This document shows, in pieces, positions 30,510 through 39,980 of a stretch of DNA of 52,568 bases; the stretch's first letter is position 1, and each line of letters starts with the position of its first letter. The stretch comes from Prochlorococcus sp. AG-347-E03. GTDB lineage: Bacteria; Cyanobacteriota; Cyanobacteriia; PCC-6307; Cyanobiaceae. The notes beneath the pieces are model-generated. The model did no database searches. It was not told the origin of the DNA and saw only the letters and a list, made by a program, of their open reading frames with translations. The stretch covers positions 1-52,568 of the forward strand of contig QCBG01000003.1 in assembly GCA_003279115.1 (NCBI GenBank). The letters are read 5' to 3'. The translations under genes were made by a program, and so were the position numbers.

Positions 30510-32048
30510 ATGAAACTTAAATTTGCCTTCTTAAATTTATTTTTAGGTTGTATTTCTCTTTTGATAATAAACATTAAATTTACTTCAAATCTAAAAGGAG
30601 AAGAATTACTAACGATTGAACTCAATAATGAAATAAAAAAAGGAAAATTTTTAATTGGTTTAAAGCAATATTTAGGCGGGGAGAATGATAGTTTTTCAAA
30701 AAATAAGAATATTAATTTTATCACTGATAAAGGGTTTTTAAACCTGATATCATCCAACGGTATTAAATATAAATCAAAACAGATTAATATTAGTTGGGTT
30801 GATATACCCAATAAAAATCCAAAAAAAATAGAAAGAATTGTTTTTGGTCCTTTTGCTAGCTATGAATCAGCAAAAAAACAAGCAGAGAAACTAGAAGATA
30901 AAGGATATGAGACGACTGTTGCTTTCCCTAAAAATTGGGAAGTATGGATTCCATTTGAGGATGATCTGCCAGAGTTTGAATTAAAAAATAAGATTTCCAG
31001 AAAAATAGAAAATTTTCAAATTACTCCTTTTCTTAGAAATGAATATAATGTTATGAAACTCGAAGGACCTATATATATTTATGCTCAAGAGGAAATAAAA
31101 ATAAATGGTGTCAATTTTGGTAAAAATTTTTATTTAATACAAGATTCATATGGAACTTGGACCCTAGTTCAAAAAATTGAATTTGACGACTATTTGGCAG
31201 GTGTTTTGCCATATGAAATTGGACCGAATTCTCCTTTAGAAGCACTCAAGGCTCAAGCAGTTATTGCAAGAACTTGGGGAATATTTAATTCTGATAGATT
31301 TAATATGGATAAATACCATTTATGTATAAGCACTCAATGTCAAGTTTATAAGCCTTCGAAAATTGCAAATAAAAATGTAAAAAAAGCTATAGAAGCAACT
31401 TCAAATTTAATTCTCACTTATGGAAATCAACCAATAAATGCTTTTTACCATGGTTCTAATGGAGGTGTATCTGCTACTGCAGGCGAGTCTTGGCAAATTC
31501 AAGATTATACTTATTTCAATTCAATCATTGATGGTTCTAAATCATTAAATAAAATTTTTAAACTCCCAATTACAAATGAATCTGATTTAAATAATTTTTT
31601 AGATTTTGATAAAGAACAGTTTTACGGAAGTAATCATTCTCTTTTTAGATGGAAAAAGAAAATTTCTAGTCTTGAAATTAAAGAAAAGTTAATTAAAAAC
31701 AAACTTATTAATATTAATGATGATGTTTTGGATTTAAGTTCTGTTGAACGTGGGTCTAGTGGTCGAGTGACAAAATTGGAAATAAAAATAGACAAAGTTA
31801 ATAAATCTATTGTTCTAGTTAAAGATGATATTCGACGGGTACTAAATTTTATACCTAGTAATTTGTTTACTATTAATAAATTAAGTGATGATTTTTGGCT
31901 TTTGAGAGGAGGAGGCTTCGGTCATGGTGTAGGTTTATCTCAGGCAGGAGCAATTGAAATGGCTAAATTAGGATTCTCTTATGAACAAATATTGAATCAT
32001 TACTATACAGATGCAAAACTTAAAACAATTGAGATATTGTCTCAATGA
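30510..32048 (+). CDS. SpoIID/LytB-like protein with SPOR-like segment
   Basis: A 512-residue protein with an N-terminal hydrophobic signal or anchor (LNLFLGCISLLIINI), so it acts outside the cytoplasmic membrane. Residues about 111-140 (VFGPFASYESAKKQAEKLED) look like a SPOR domain, which binds peptidoglycan stripped of stem peptides. The C-terminal SpoIID domain starts near 228, with YLAGVLPYEIGPNSPLEALK; Glu236 matches the catalytic glutamate position, and the end has GGGFGHGVGLSQAGAIEMA. SpoIID-type enzymes are lytic transglycosylases on denuded glycan. A role in septal wall processing is plausible. It is divergent from rpmI and 27 bases upstream of the GT2 gene. Confidence 0.85.
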   Translation: MKLKFAFLNLFLGCISLLIINIKFTSNLKGEELLTIELNNEIKKGKFLIGLKQYLGGENDSFSKNKNINFITDKGFLNLISSNGIKYKSKQINISWVDIPNKNPKKIERIVFGPFASYESAKKQAEKLEDKGYETTVAFPKNWEVWIPFEDDLPEFELKNKISRKIENFQITPFLRNEYNVMKLEGPIYIYAQEEIKINGVNFGKNFYLIQDSYGTWTLVQKIEFDDYLAGVLPYEIGPNSPLEALKAQAVIARTWGIFNSDRFNMDKYHLCISTQCQVYKPSKIANKNVKKAIEATSNLILTYGNQPINAFYHGSNGGVSATAGESWQIQDYTYFNSIIDGSKSLNKIFKLPITNESDLNNFLDFDKEQFYGSNHSLFRWKKKISSLEIKEKLIKNKLININDDVLDLSSVERGSSGRVTKLEIKIDKVNKSIVLVKDDIRRVLNFIPSNLFTINKLSDDFWLLRGGGFGHGVGLSQAGAIEMAKLGFSYEQILNHYYTDAKLKTIEILSQ

Positions 32049-32075
32049 AAGTTAAGTAATTTAAAATTTACTTTT

Positions 32076-33377
32076 ATGAGTAAGGGTTTTTATAAAAATC
32101 GAAGATTGAAGTCGTTTTTATTTCTTAGTGCTTGTTTTTTTGTAGCTTTTATTCCTCATGCTTACAATATCAAAAATTTGTTTTACATTTTATTGACTCT
32201 TTCATTTTTGATTGTTTTTTACGGGTTAATAGTTATCTCAAGAAATTTCAAAAGGAACAAATTTTTAAATAATTTAAACAGCAGAATTAGCAATAAAAAG
32301 TTACCTATGCTTGATATTTTGGTCGCAGCTAGAGATGAAGAGAATGTCATCGCAAGATTAGTTGAAAGATTATTTAGTTTAGATTATCCAATAAATAAAT
32401 TGAATATTTACATAATCGATGATGGTAGTTCTGATAAGACTCCTTTAATTTTAGATCGATTATCTAGACAATATGAAAAGCTAAAAGTCGTAAGTCGTTC
32501 TCCAAACGCGGGAGGAGGAAAGTCAGGAGCTTTAAATTATGCCTTGAAGTTTACTCATGGTGAATGGTTATTAGTTTTGGATGCTGATGCTGAATTAAAA
32601 AAAGATTCTTTGATAAGGTTATTTAGTTTTGTAGAAGAAGGTGATTGGTCTGCAGTTCAACTAAGAAAATCCGTAACAAATGTAGGTAAGAATTTTTTAA
32701 CTTCCTGTCAGTCAATGGAGATGGCTATGGACGCAATCTTTCAATATGGAAGATTAACAGTTGCTGGAGTTTCTGAATTAAGAGGAAATGGCCAATTAAT
32801 TAAGAAAGATACATTATTGGCATGTGGATCTTTTAATGAAGATACGGTTACAGATGATCTTGATTTGAGTTTAAGATTATTATTATCAAAATCTAAAATT
32901 GGAATCTTATGGGATCCTCCAGTCATGGAGGAAGCAGTTGAGAATTTAAATGCTTTATTAGCGCAAAGGCAAAGATGGGCAGAGGGAGGTTTGCAAAGAT
33001 TCTTCGATTATGGAGATCAATTATTTACTAATAAAATTGATTATTTGCAAAAATTTGATTTAACTTACTTTTTCATTTTGCAATATGCACTACCAATCAT
33101 TTCAATTTTTGATTTAGTTTTCAGTATTGCTTTATTAGATTCACCAATTTACTGGCCTATTTCATTTACAGCTTTTATATTATCTGGAATTGCTTTTTGG
33201 TATGGTTCTTCATGTAAAAGCGAAGTGCCTGTATTGCAAAAAAGCAATTTTTTTATGGTATTTGTATCGGTTTTTTATTTATCACATTGGTTTTTAGTAA
33301 TCCCTTGGGTAACAATAAAGATGTCAATTTTTCCCAAAAAGATACTCTGGCGAAAAACTCTTCATACTGGAGTTTAA
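32076..33377 (+). CDS. family 2 glycosyltransferase, membrane protein
   Basis: A 433-residue processive-type GT2 enzyme. Two N-terminal transmembrane helices (about 12-55) precede the GT-A domain. That domain shows DILVAARDEENVIARLV, DDGSSDKT, DADAE (the metal-binding D-x-D position) and, further on, the Q-x2-RW motif as AQRQRWAEGG. About three C-terminal helices follow. The layout matches cellulose-synthase/N-acetylglucosaminyltransferase-like enzymes that extend a glycan while passing it through the membrane. The sugar and product are unknown. It follows the SpoIID-like gene by 27 bases and ends one base from the convergent dnaX stop, so a shared cell-envelope function with the SpoIID-like protein is a fair inference. 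Confidence 0.87.
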   Translation: MSKGFYKNRRLKSFLFLSACFFVAFIPHAYNIKNLFYILLTLSFLIVFYGLIVISRNFKRNKFLNNLNSRISNKKLPMLDILVAARDEENVIARLVERLFSLDYPINKLNIYIIDDGSSDKTPLILDRLSRQYEKLKVVSRSPNAGGGKSGALNYALKFTHGEWLLVLDADAELKKDSLIRLFSFVEEGDWSAVQLRKSVTNVGKNFLTSCQSMEMAMDAIFQYGRLTVAGVSELRGNGQLIKKDTLLACGSFNEDTVTDDLDLSLRLLLSKSKIGILWDPPVMEEAVENLNALLAQRQRWAEGGLQRFFDYGDQLFTNKIDYLQKFDLTYFFILQYALPIISIFDLVFSIALLDSPIYWPISFTAFILSGIAFWYGSSCKSEVPVLQKSNFFMVFVSVFYLSHWFLVIPWVTIKMSIFPKKILWRKTLHTGV

Positions 33378-33378
33378 T

Positions 33379-35151
33379 TCATTCATCAAGGTCAATAATT
33401 TCTCCATTAAAAAATTTTGCTAAGTTTTTTGAACTATCATCATAAGTTTCCTCGTTAGGTATTTTTGTTGACGAATTAGTTTTAGCCTCTGTTTTTTTTA
33501 TTGGTCGAAAATTATTTACTTCATTTTGGGTTATTTCTGGAGTTTTTTTTGGGTTACTTTTATTTAATTGGTTTGTTGAAAAATTAAGTATTATCTGATC
33601 TCCAAATAGCTTTTTTATAGTATTTTCAATTATAATTTTTCTGCTTTTTATCATATTTTCCCAGTTTGGAGATAATGCAATTGTGATTTTTTCCGAATCA
33701 AAACTTTCAAGTTCGGCTTGTTGTGAAAGTAACATTCTTGTTGATGGTAACTCTACTTTAGAAAGAATTAATTCCCATTTTTCTTTTAAATTATTTGATC
33801 CAGGATCACTTTGTTTATTGTCAGCAATATTGCCTGTACTTTCTTTTTCAAGACCGTCTAATTTCTCTAATTTCTCTAATTTTTCTTCTTTTTCTTCGAT
33901 CAAGTCCTCGCGACTTATCTCTTTTTTGATACTTGTTTTTTGAATTTCATTAGGAAGATTTTCACTATTAAGTTTTGCAATGTTTTTTATGCTTTCATGC
34001 TTCTCTTCAGCTGCATTATTTTTACTTTCTTCCTCATTTTTAAAACTATTTATCTCTTGATTATCTAGAAGACCGGTTAAATGTATTTCAAGCCAAAGTC
34101 TGGGATTATCACTTGTTTTGATTTGATATTCAATATTTTTCAGATGATTATGCCATTTGATTATTGTTGATTTTTTAATTCTTTTTGAGATTTTTTCCAA
34201 TTCTTCTTGAAATTCATCAGACGTGTAATAAAGGTCTGAATATTTGTTATTTGTATTATGTAGTAGTAGATCTCTTGTTATATTCAATAATCCGATAATT
34301 ATTTGAAGGGGTTCGTTCCCAGCATCATATAATTTGTTGCAGATGATAATTAATGACTCAGGATTATTATCAACCAATGATTTAATCAGATTTGTTAATT
34401 CAATTTCTGATACTTCTCCTAGTAGGTTTTGGATATTATTAATTGTTATACCTTCTGGAAAAAGATTCAGTTGTTCAAGGAGGCTTTGAGCATCTCTCAT
34501 ACCTCCATTAGATCTTTTTGCAATCATTTTTAACGCCTGAACCTCATACTCAATAGACTCTTTTTCTGCTATTTCTGATAAATGTTGAAAAATGTCATTG
34601 GGGCTTATTCTTCTAAAATCAAACTTTTGGCATCTACTTTGTATTGTATTTAATACTCTCTCAGGATTTGTAGTCGCCAGTATAAATACAACTCTTGAAG
34701 GCGGTTCTTCAATAGTTTTTAGTAAAGCATTTGAAGCTGCTGTTGAAAGCATATGACATTCATCAATAACGTATACTTTCCATCTCGCTTGAGTAGGTGC
34801 AAATCTCGCTCTTTCTATAATTTCTCTTATATTTTCCACGCCTGTATTTGATGCTGCATCAATCTCGATAATATCTAGAGCATTCCCATCTGTAATTTGT
34901 TTACATAGGTCGCATTTACAACAAGGATTTACTGTAGGTTGGTCGAATGCCTGACAATTTAGAGATTTTGCAAATATTCTTGCACTTGATGTTTTTCCAG
35001 TTCCTCTTGGACCATTAAAAAGATATGCAGGAGCAATTTTTTTTGTTAATAGTGCTTGTTTGAGTGTAATGGATATAAATTTTTGCCCAACTAGTTCGTC
35101 TAAGTTGTTTGGTCTATATTTTTGATGAAAAGGCTTATGTATATTTGGCAT
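33379..35151 (-). CDS. dnaX: DNA polymerase III subunit gamma/tau
   Basis: Clamp-loader ATPase subunit. The 590-residue protein has Walker A GPRGTGKTS (47-55), the zinc cluster Cys66, Cys77/78, Cys80 and Cys83, Walker B VYVIDECHMLS, and the sensor ATTNPERVLNTIQSRCQKF. A clamp-loader collar domain ends near 370. The C-terminal part contains an E/K/L-rich linker (EEKEEKLEKLEKLDGLEK) encoded by a 9-nt tandem repeat at about 33858-33885. I see no obvious programmed frameshift site like that of E. coli and no intein, unlike the split dnaX of Synechocystis. It is 56 bases downstream of clpX and ends one base from the convergent GT2 gene. Confidence 0.96.
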   Translation of the reverse strand: MPNIHKPFHQKYRPNNLDELVGQKFISITLKQALLTKKIAPAYLFNGPRGTGKTSSARIFAKSLNCQAFDQPTVNPCCKCDLCKQITDGNALDIIEIDAASNTGVENIREIIERARFAPTQARWKVYVIDECHMLSTAASNALLKTIEEPPSRVVFILATTNPERVLNTIQSRCQKFDFRRISPNDIFQHLSEIAEKESIEYEVQALKMIAKRSNGGMRDAQSLLEQLNLFPEGITINNIQNLLGEVSEIELTNLIKSLVDNNPESLIIICNKLYDAGNEPLQIIIGLLNITRDLLLHNTNNKYSDLYYTSDEFQEELEKISKRIKKSTIIKWHNHLKNIEYQIKTSDNPRLWLEIHLTGLLDNQEINSFKNEEESKNNAAEEKHESIKNIAKLNSENLPNEIQKTSIKKEISREDLIEEKEEKLEKLEKLDGLEKESTGNIADNKQSDPGSNNLKEKWELILSKVELPSTRMLLSQQAELESFDSEKITIALSPNWENMIKSRKIIIENTIKKLFGDQIILNFSTNQLNKSNPKKTPEITQNEVNNFRPIKKTEAKTNSSTKIPNEETYDDSSKNLAKFFNGEIIDLDE

Positions 35152-35207
35152 TTATTTTGCACTAATTAGAAAAATTTGGGATTAAATTAAAAAATTAAAC
35201 TCTAATT

Positions 35208-36575
35208 TTATGCAGACTCTTTAATGATTCTTTTTGATCCTGAAGGAAGTTTAACAATTTTAGATGAGAACAAATTATCTACCATTTTTTTCGTAATTGT
35301 GAATTCTTTTACATTTTCTTCAGAAGGCAAAGTGTACATTATGTCCAGCATTAGTTCCTCAATTATTGATCTTAATGCTCTTGCACCTGTTTTTCTTTTA
35401 TATGCTTCATTTGCTATCGCTTCAACAGAATCAGGCTCAAATGATAATTCAACATTATCCATACTAAGCAAAGTTTTGAATTGCTTTACTAATGCATCTC
35501 TTGGTTGAGTCAAAATAGATTCTAAAGTTTCTTTTGTAAGTCGATCTAATACAGCACAAACTGGAATTCTTCCAATAAATTCTGGAATTAGGCCATATTT
35601 CACTAAGTCATCTAATTCTAAATTTTTCAAGGAGTCTCTTGGGTCTACTGTTTTTTTTGTATCAACTTTGTTTTGATCTGAATTGGTGGTGAATCCTATG
35701 GAGTGTTTACCCATACGCTTTTGAACGATATCCTCTAAACCTATAAAAGCTCCCCCACAAATAAATAATATTTGACTTGTATCAATTTGGATGCAGTCAT
35801 GATAAGGATGTTTTCTTCCGCCTTGTGGAGGCACATTAGCAATTGTTCCTTCAAGCATTTTTAATAATGCTTGCTGTACCCCTTCACCAGAGACATCTCT
35901 AGTAATTGAAGGATTCTCGCTTTTTCTTGCAATTTTATCTATTTCATCAATATAAATTATTCCTTTTTGAGCAAGTTCTACATTCATTTCTGATTTCTGT
36001 AGAAGTCTTAAAAGAATGTTTTCAACATCCTCCCCAACATATCCAGCTTCTGTCAAAGTTGTTGCATCAGCTACTGCAAAAGGAACGTCTAGAAACTCTG
36101 CTAAAGTTTGCGCCAATAATGTTTTTCCACTTCCAGTAGGGCCGATGAGTAAAATATTTGATTTTTGTAATTTAGTTGCCTCTGAATCTGTTGAATTGTT
36201 ATTTTTACTGTCCTCTTTAACTTTCCAAGCTAATCGTTTGTAGTGATTGTATACGGCTACTGATAATATTTTTTTTGCAGATTCTTGTCCAACAACTTGA
36301 TTATCTAGAAAACTTTTAATTTCTAATGGCTTTGGAATTGAGGTTAATTCTAAAGGAACAGATTTTTTCGGATTATCAGTTGGTAATTTCTTTTTTACTT
36401 GCGGAGAGTTGTTTGTGTTCGCTTGATTATCAAGTAGCTCTTCATCGAGAATTTCATTACATAGGTCTATGCACTCATCACAGATATAAACCCCAGGACC
36501 AGCTATAAGCTTTCTTACTTGGTCTTGTGATTTCCCGCAAAATGAACATTTAAGATGGGCGTCGAATTTAGCCAT
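35208..36575 (-). CDS. clpX: ATP-dependent Clp protease ATP-binding subunit ClpX
   Basis: Hexameric unfoldase that feeds substrates to ClpP. The 455-residue protein has the N-terminal C4 zinc-binding domain (Cys10, Cys13, Cys32, Cys35), Walker A GPTGSGKT (145-152), Walker [21 protein letters not shown] and the pore-loop [16 protein letters not shown] lies where the IGF loop that contacts ClpP is expected ([10 protein letters not shown]). It lies 104 bases downstream of clpP and 56 bases upstream of dnaX on one strand. The gap from clpP contains TTATAA on the minus strand, so clpX may have its own promoter as well as read-through. Confidence 0.97.
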   Translation of the reverse strand: MAKFDAHLKCSFCGKSQDQVRKLIAGPGVYICDECIDLCNEILDEELLDNQANTNNSPQVKKKLPTDNPKKSVPLELTSIPKPLEIKSFLDNQVVGQESAKKILSVAVYNHYKRLAWKVKEDSKNNNSTDSEATKLQKSNILLIGPTGSGKTLLAQTLAEFLDVPFAVADATTLTEAGYVGEDVENILLRLLQKSEMNVELAQKGIIYIDEIDKIARKSENPSITRDVSGEGVQQALLKMLEGTIANVPPQGGRKHPYHDCIQIDTSQILFICGGAFIGLEDIVQKRMGKHSIGFTTNSDQNKVDTKKTVDPRDSLKNLELDDLVKYGLIPEFIGRIPVCAVLDRLTKETLESILTQPRDALVKQFKTLLSMDNVELSFEPDSVEAIANEAYKRKTGARALRSIIEELMLDIMYTLPSEENVKEFTITKKMVDNLFSSKIVKLPSGSKRIIKESA

Positions 36576-36679
36576 CGATTCTAAGTTTTAATGTGAAAGG
36601 TGTTAAATATTCCCTATTCACTAGGATTGCTTATAAATATCGATTCGTCATCATATTCTTAAAAAATCAGCATTCCTTG

Positions 36680-37324
36680 TCACTTTTTGATAACTTTATC
36701 AATTAATCCATATTCGACTGCTTCTGAGGGAGATAAAAAGTAATCTCTTTCTGTATCTTCATTAATTTTTTCTAAAGGTTGACCAGTATGTTCTGCTAGA
36801 AGCGAATTTAATGTTTTCTTGAGAAAAAGTATTTCTTTTGCTTGTATTTCAATTTCTACTGCTTGACCTTGTGCACCTCCCAGAGGTTGATGAATCATAA
36901 TCCTAGAATTAGGTAAAGCCAATCTTTTCCCCTTTGCTCCTCCAGAAAGTAGAAATGCCCCCATACTTGCCGCTACTCCAAAGCATATTGTCACTACATC
37001 AGGAGATATTTGTTGCATAGTATCGTATATGGCCATTCCTGCTGTGACTGAGCCTCCAGGAGAATTTATATATATTTGTATATCTTTTTCGGGATCTTCC
37101 GCTTCCAGAAATAATAATTGTGCAACAAGTGAGTCAGATACTTGATCATTAATTCCACTACCTAAAAAAATTATTCTTTCCCTCAATAGTCTTGAATATA
37201 TATCAAAAGCTCTTTCTCCTCTACCTGATTGTTCTATAACGGTAGGAACAGCAGCAATAGTTTTATTATTACTTTCGTAAGAACTTATTGAGCTTTGGAT
37301 TAAATGTTTTTTTTCTGAGTTCAC
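36680..37324 (-). CDS. clpP: ATP-dependent Clp protease proteolytic subunit
   Basis: Serine protease that forms the ClpP barrel. The 214-residue protein has the complete catalytic triad: Ser120 (GVAASMG), His145 ([10 protein letters not shown]) and Asp194 (TERDYFLSP). Cyanobacteria carry several ClpP paralogues; the copy between tig and clpX is usually called clpP2 and is the partner of ClpX. The start codon is GTG at 37324. A perfect 14-bp palindrome (37323-37336) overlaps the start codon and its upstream side. tig is 66 bases upstream. Confidence 0.97.
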   Translation of the reverse strand: MNSEKKHLIQSSISSYESNNKTIAAVPTVIEQSGRGERAFDIYSRLLRERIIFLGSGINDQVSDSLVAQLLFLEAEDPEKDIQIYINSPGGSVTAGMAIYDTMQQISPDVVTICFGVAASMGAFLLSGGAKGKRLALPNSRIMIHQPLGGAQGQAVEIEIQAKEILFLKKTLNSLLAEHTGQPLEKINEDTERDYFLSPSEAVEYGLIDKVIKK

Positions 37325-37336
37325 AAATTAATTTGT
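37323..37336. promoter_or_regulatory. 14-bp perfect palindrome at the clpP start
   Basis: ACAAATTAATTTGT is fully self-complementary and includes two bases of the clpP GTG start codon. As DNA it could be an operator; as RNA a 14-base palindrome cannot form a good hairpin because it leaves no loop. AT-rich chance is possible. Confidence 0.35.
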
Positions 37337-37390
37337 CGTCTTATAAATAATTTAAGGGGTTTTTGTTTAATTAGTAGGAAATTTCATAAA

Positions 37391-38824
37391 TTATTTTTTT
37401 TCTTTTTTATTTTGAGTTTTTGTAGTTTTTGTAGTTCCTGTAGTTTTAGTCGCAGTTTTTGCGGCTTTTGATGTTTTGGAGGTTTTTGTAGCTTTAGAAG
37501 TTTTTGAAGTTTTTTCTTTTACTTCAGAATTTTCTTCAAGCCAAATTATTAATTTTTCTTTGAGTAGATCGTTACTTACTACTTCTGTTAATCTTTTAAT
37601 ATCTATTTCTTTTGAAGATTGAGAGATTGCATCTTCATAATCTTTCATTTTTAAATCAATTTCATCTTTCTCGACTTTTATGTTTTCTGTTTCAGCTAAT
37701 GCTTTTAAAGCTAAATTTCTTTGAACATTTTTTTCAGCTTGAGGCCTTGTGGACTCTGCTAATGACTTAACTAATTCCGGAGTGAAAGTAGATTTTACAT
37801 CAAGGCCTTGTTGAGCAAATCTTTGAGCGGTTTGTTCAATATTATTCCTCACTTCTATATCAATCATAGATTTTGGAATTTCAGCAACCAATTCGTTTGT
37901 TAAGGCATTTAATAAAGCTTCAATTTTGATATCTTTTTGAGTTTTTTCAAAATTATCTTTAAGTTGCTTTTCAATATCTTTCTTTAACTCTTTTAATGAT
38001 TCTTTGTTGCCAGACTGTTTTGCAAAATCGTCATTAAGTTCAGGCAATTCTTTTTCCTTAAGATCCTTAAGATTTACTTCAAAAATTGCTTCTTTGCTTC
38101 TTGAATCCTCATGAGAATAATCATCAGGAAATTTAAGGTTAAGTGTTTTAGTATCACCAATTTTCATCTTTACGATTCCCTCAACGAAACCGGGAATCAT
38201 TTTGTTCTTTTCTAACTCAAGATCCATTGATTCACTTGTTCCACCATCAATCTCTTTACCAGAATCTTTATATTTTCCTTTGAAACTAACTACAGCAATA
38301 TCTCCTAATTTTGCTGCTCTATTGGTAACTGGAATAATGTTTGCAAACTGATTTCTAGATTTTTCTAGCGCTTCATCTATTGACTGAGGATCAAACTTTG
38401 TCTTTGATATTTCAACACTTAGTCCTTTGGATTTTTTAAGTTTTAATTCTGGGGCAACATCAGTTTGAAGAGTAACCTTAAGTGATTTTTCAGGACTAAA
38501 CTTTGCGAGTAAAGATTCAAATCCATCTACTAATTCTGGCTCACTTAGTGGCTCTATAGATTTTATTTTTAACGCTTCTTGCCATGATTTATCAATAATT
38601 TTTTCCAGAGCAGAAGCATGTAATTGTGTGATGCCAATTCTTTGGATTAGGACTTGTTTAGGAATCTTACCAAGTCTAAATCCCGGAATTTTAGCCGAAC
38701 GACTGATAGAACTGATTGTTTCATTTACACACGTTTTGCATGTCTCAGATGGTATTTCTAATTCGAATGAAATTCTACTTTGAGGTAGAGGAGTTGTTTT
38801 GACTATTAGTGCATCTTTAGCCAT
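37391..38824 (-). CDS. tig: trigger factor chaperone
   Basis: Ribosome-bound peptidyl-prolyl isomerase and chaperone. The 477-residue protein has the N-terminal ribosome-binding domain with signature GFRLGKIPKQ near residue 52, a FKBP-type PPIase domain (about 150-250, including GDIAVVSFKGKYKDSGKEID), and helical C-terminal arms. It ends in an unusual low-complexity tail, residues 435-477, made almost only of Lys, Thr, Ser and Ala (KTSKATKTSKTSKAAKT). It is first in the tig-clpP-clpX-dnaX run, a classic arrangement. It is divergent from asd across 124 bases that contain a 13-bp palindrome. Confidence 0.95.
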   Translation of the reverse strand: MAKDALIVKTTPLPQSRISFELEIPSETCKTCVNETISSISRSAKIPGFRLGKIPKQVLIQRIGITQLHASALEKIIDKSWQEALKIKSIEPLSEPELVDGFESLLAKFSPEKSLKVTLQTDVAPELKLKKSKGLSVEISKTKFDPQSIDEALEKSRNQFANIIPVTNRAAKLGDIAVVSFKGKYKDSGKEIDGGTSESMDLELEKNKMIPGFVEGIVKMKIGDTKTLNLKFPDDYSHEDSRSKEAIFEVNLKDLKEKELPELNDDFAKQSGNKESLKELKKDIEKQLKDNFEKTQKDIKIEALLNALTNELVAEIPKSMIDIEVRNNIEQTAQRFAQQGLDVKSTFTPELVKSLAESTRPQAEKNVQRNLALKALAETENIKVEKDEIDLKMKDYEDAISQSSKEIDIKRLTEVVSNDLLKEKLIIWLEENSEVKEKTSKTSKATKTSKTSKAAKTATKTTGTTKTTKTQNKKEKK

Positions 38825-38864
38825 GTTTTTCTAAGTTATTACTATGAGCCGAACCTTAATTATT

Positions 38865-38877
38865 TCACATTATGTGA
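38865..38877. promoter_or_regulatory. 13-bp palindrome in the tig/asd divergent gap
   Basis: TCACAT and ATGTGA form perfect arms around a single T. The centre is about 47 bases upstream of the tig start and 78 upstream of asd. The half-site resembles a CRP half-site (TGTGA) but in the reverse arrangement of the CRP consensus, so a CRP or NtcA site is not supported. A novel operator is possible. Confidence 0.35.
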
Positions 38878-38948
38878 TTTCCTTGAAAGTTAATTTTTTG
38901 ATAAAGTAAAAAAAATAGTCAATCTATTTATAAAAATCATTTTAAAGT

Positions 38949-39980
38949 GTGAGACAATCTCCGTATTTGCCTAATAGGCCATTAAAAGTTGCTGTTTTAG
39001 GTTCTTCAGGTGCTGTGGGATCTGAATTGCTAAAAATTCTTGAACAACGTGATTTCCCAATATCAGAATTGGTCTTGCTTTCATCAGAGCGGTCAGAAGG
39101 AAAAAAAATTATTTGGAAAGATGAAGAATTAGTTACAAAAAAAACAACTAAAGAAGAATTTAAGAATCTTGATTTAGTTTTGGCTTCAGCTGGCGGAAGT
39201 ATTTCAAAAAAATGGTTGTCTACCATTATTGATCAAAATGCTTTACTGATAGATAATTCAAGTGCTTTCAGATTAGATAAGAACGTTCCTCTTATAGTCC
39301 CTGAAGTTAATGCTAGTGAAGTACTTAATCATGATGGGATAATAGCGAATCCAAACTGCACTACCATTTTGTTGACATTAGTTTTAGCTCCATTAAACAA
39401 ACTTTCGACTATTCAAAGAGTTATTGTCTCAACATATCAATCTGTCAGTGGTGCAGGCCAACTGGCGATGGAGGAACTAAAACTTTTAACTGAACAATAT
39501 CTTCAAGGAAATCCTCAAAAAAGTGAAGTTTTGCCATACTCCCTCGCTTTTAATTTGTTTTTACATAATTCCCCTATGCTTTCAAATAATTACTGCGAAG
39601 AAGAGATGAAAATGGTTAATGAGACAAGGAAAATATTAAATATTGCTGATTTAAAGCTCTCTGCTACATGTGTTCGAGTCCCAGTACTGAGAGCACATTC
39701 TGAATCGATCAATATTGAATTTGCCGATGTAGTTGAGCCTAAAGATGCTCTTGAAGAATTAAAAAAATCTCCTGGAATTGAAGTTATTGAGGATTACAAA
39801 AATAATAGATTTCCTATGCCAAATGACGTTATGGGAAGGGATAATGTTGCTGTTGGCAGGCTAAGAACTGATATAAGTCAGCCTCATGGATTAGAATTAT
39901 GGTTATGTGGAGATCAAATAAGAAAAGGAGCAGCTCTGAATGCTGTTCAAATAGCTGAGTTATTGATTCCAAAAAAATGA
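38949..39980 (+). CDS. asd: aspartate-semialdehyde dehydrogenase
   Basis: Reduces aspartyl phosphate to aspartate semialdehyde, the branch point to lysine/diaminopimelate, threonine and methionine. The 343-residue protein has the N-terminal NADPH motif [15 protein letters not shown] and the active-site Cys137 in [19 protein letters not shown] and [12 protein letters not shown] are further family landmarks. The start is GTG at 38949, the likely start because the next in-frame Met is far inside. Its stop overlaps the dapA start by four bases (ATGA), so the two are translationally coupled. lysC, the preceding enzyme, is in this window at 46888-48648. Confidence 0.97.
   Translation: MRQSPYLPNRPLKVAVLGSSGAVGSELLKILEQRDFPISELVLLSSERSEGKKIIWKDEELVTKKTTKEEFKNLDLVLASAGGSISKKWLSTIIDQNALLIDNSSAFRLDKNVPLIVPEVNASEVLNHDGIIANPNCTTILLTLVLAPLNKLSTIQRVIVSTYQSVSGAGQLAMEELKLLTEQYLQGNPQKSEVLPYSLAFNLFLHNSPMLSNNYCEEEMKMVNETRKILNIADLKLSATCVRVPVLRAHSESINIEFADVVEPKDALEELKKSPGIEVIEDYKNNRFPMPNDVMGRDNVAVGRLRTDISQPHGLELWLCGDQIRKGAALNAVQIAELLIPKK

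Noticed and set aside
33379..35151. Programmed frameshift producing a short gamma form of DnaX
   Set aside because: No A-AAA-AAG-type slippery heptamer with a downstream hairpin was seen; the A-rich stretches here are in EEK codons.
39667..39690. TTCGA-containing stretch that could be a tRNA T-loop
   Set aside because: It encodes the RVPVLRAH segment of asd and no cloverleaf can be built around it.
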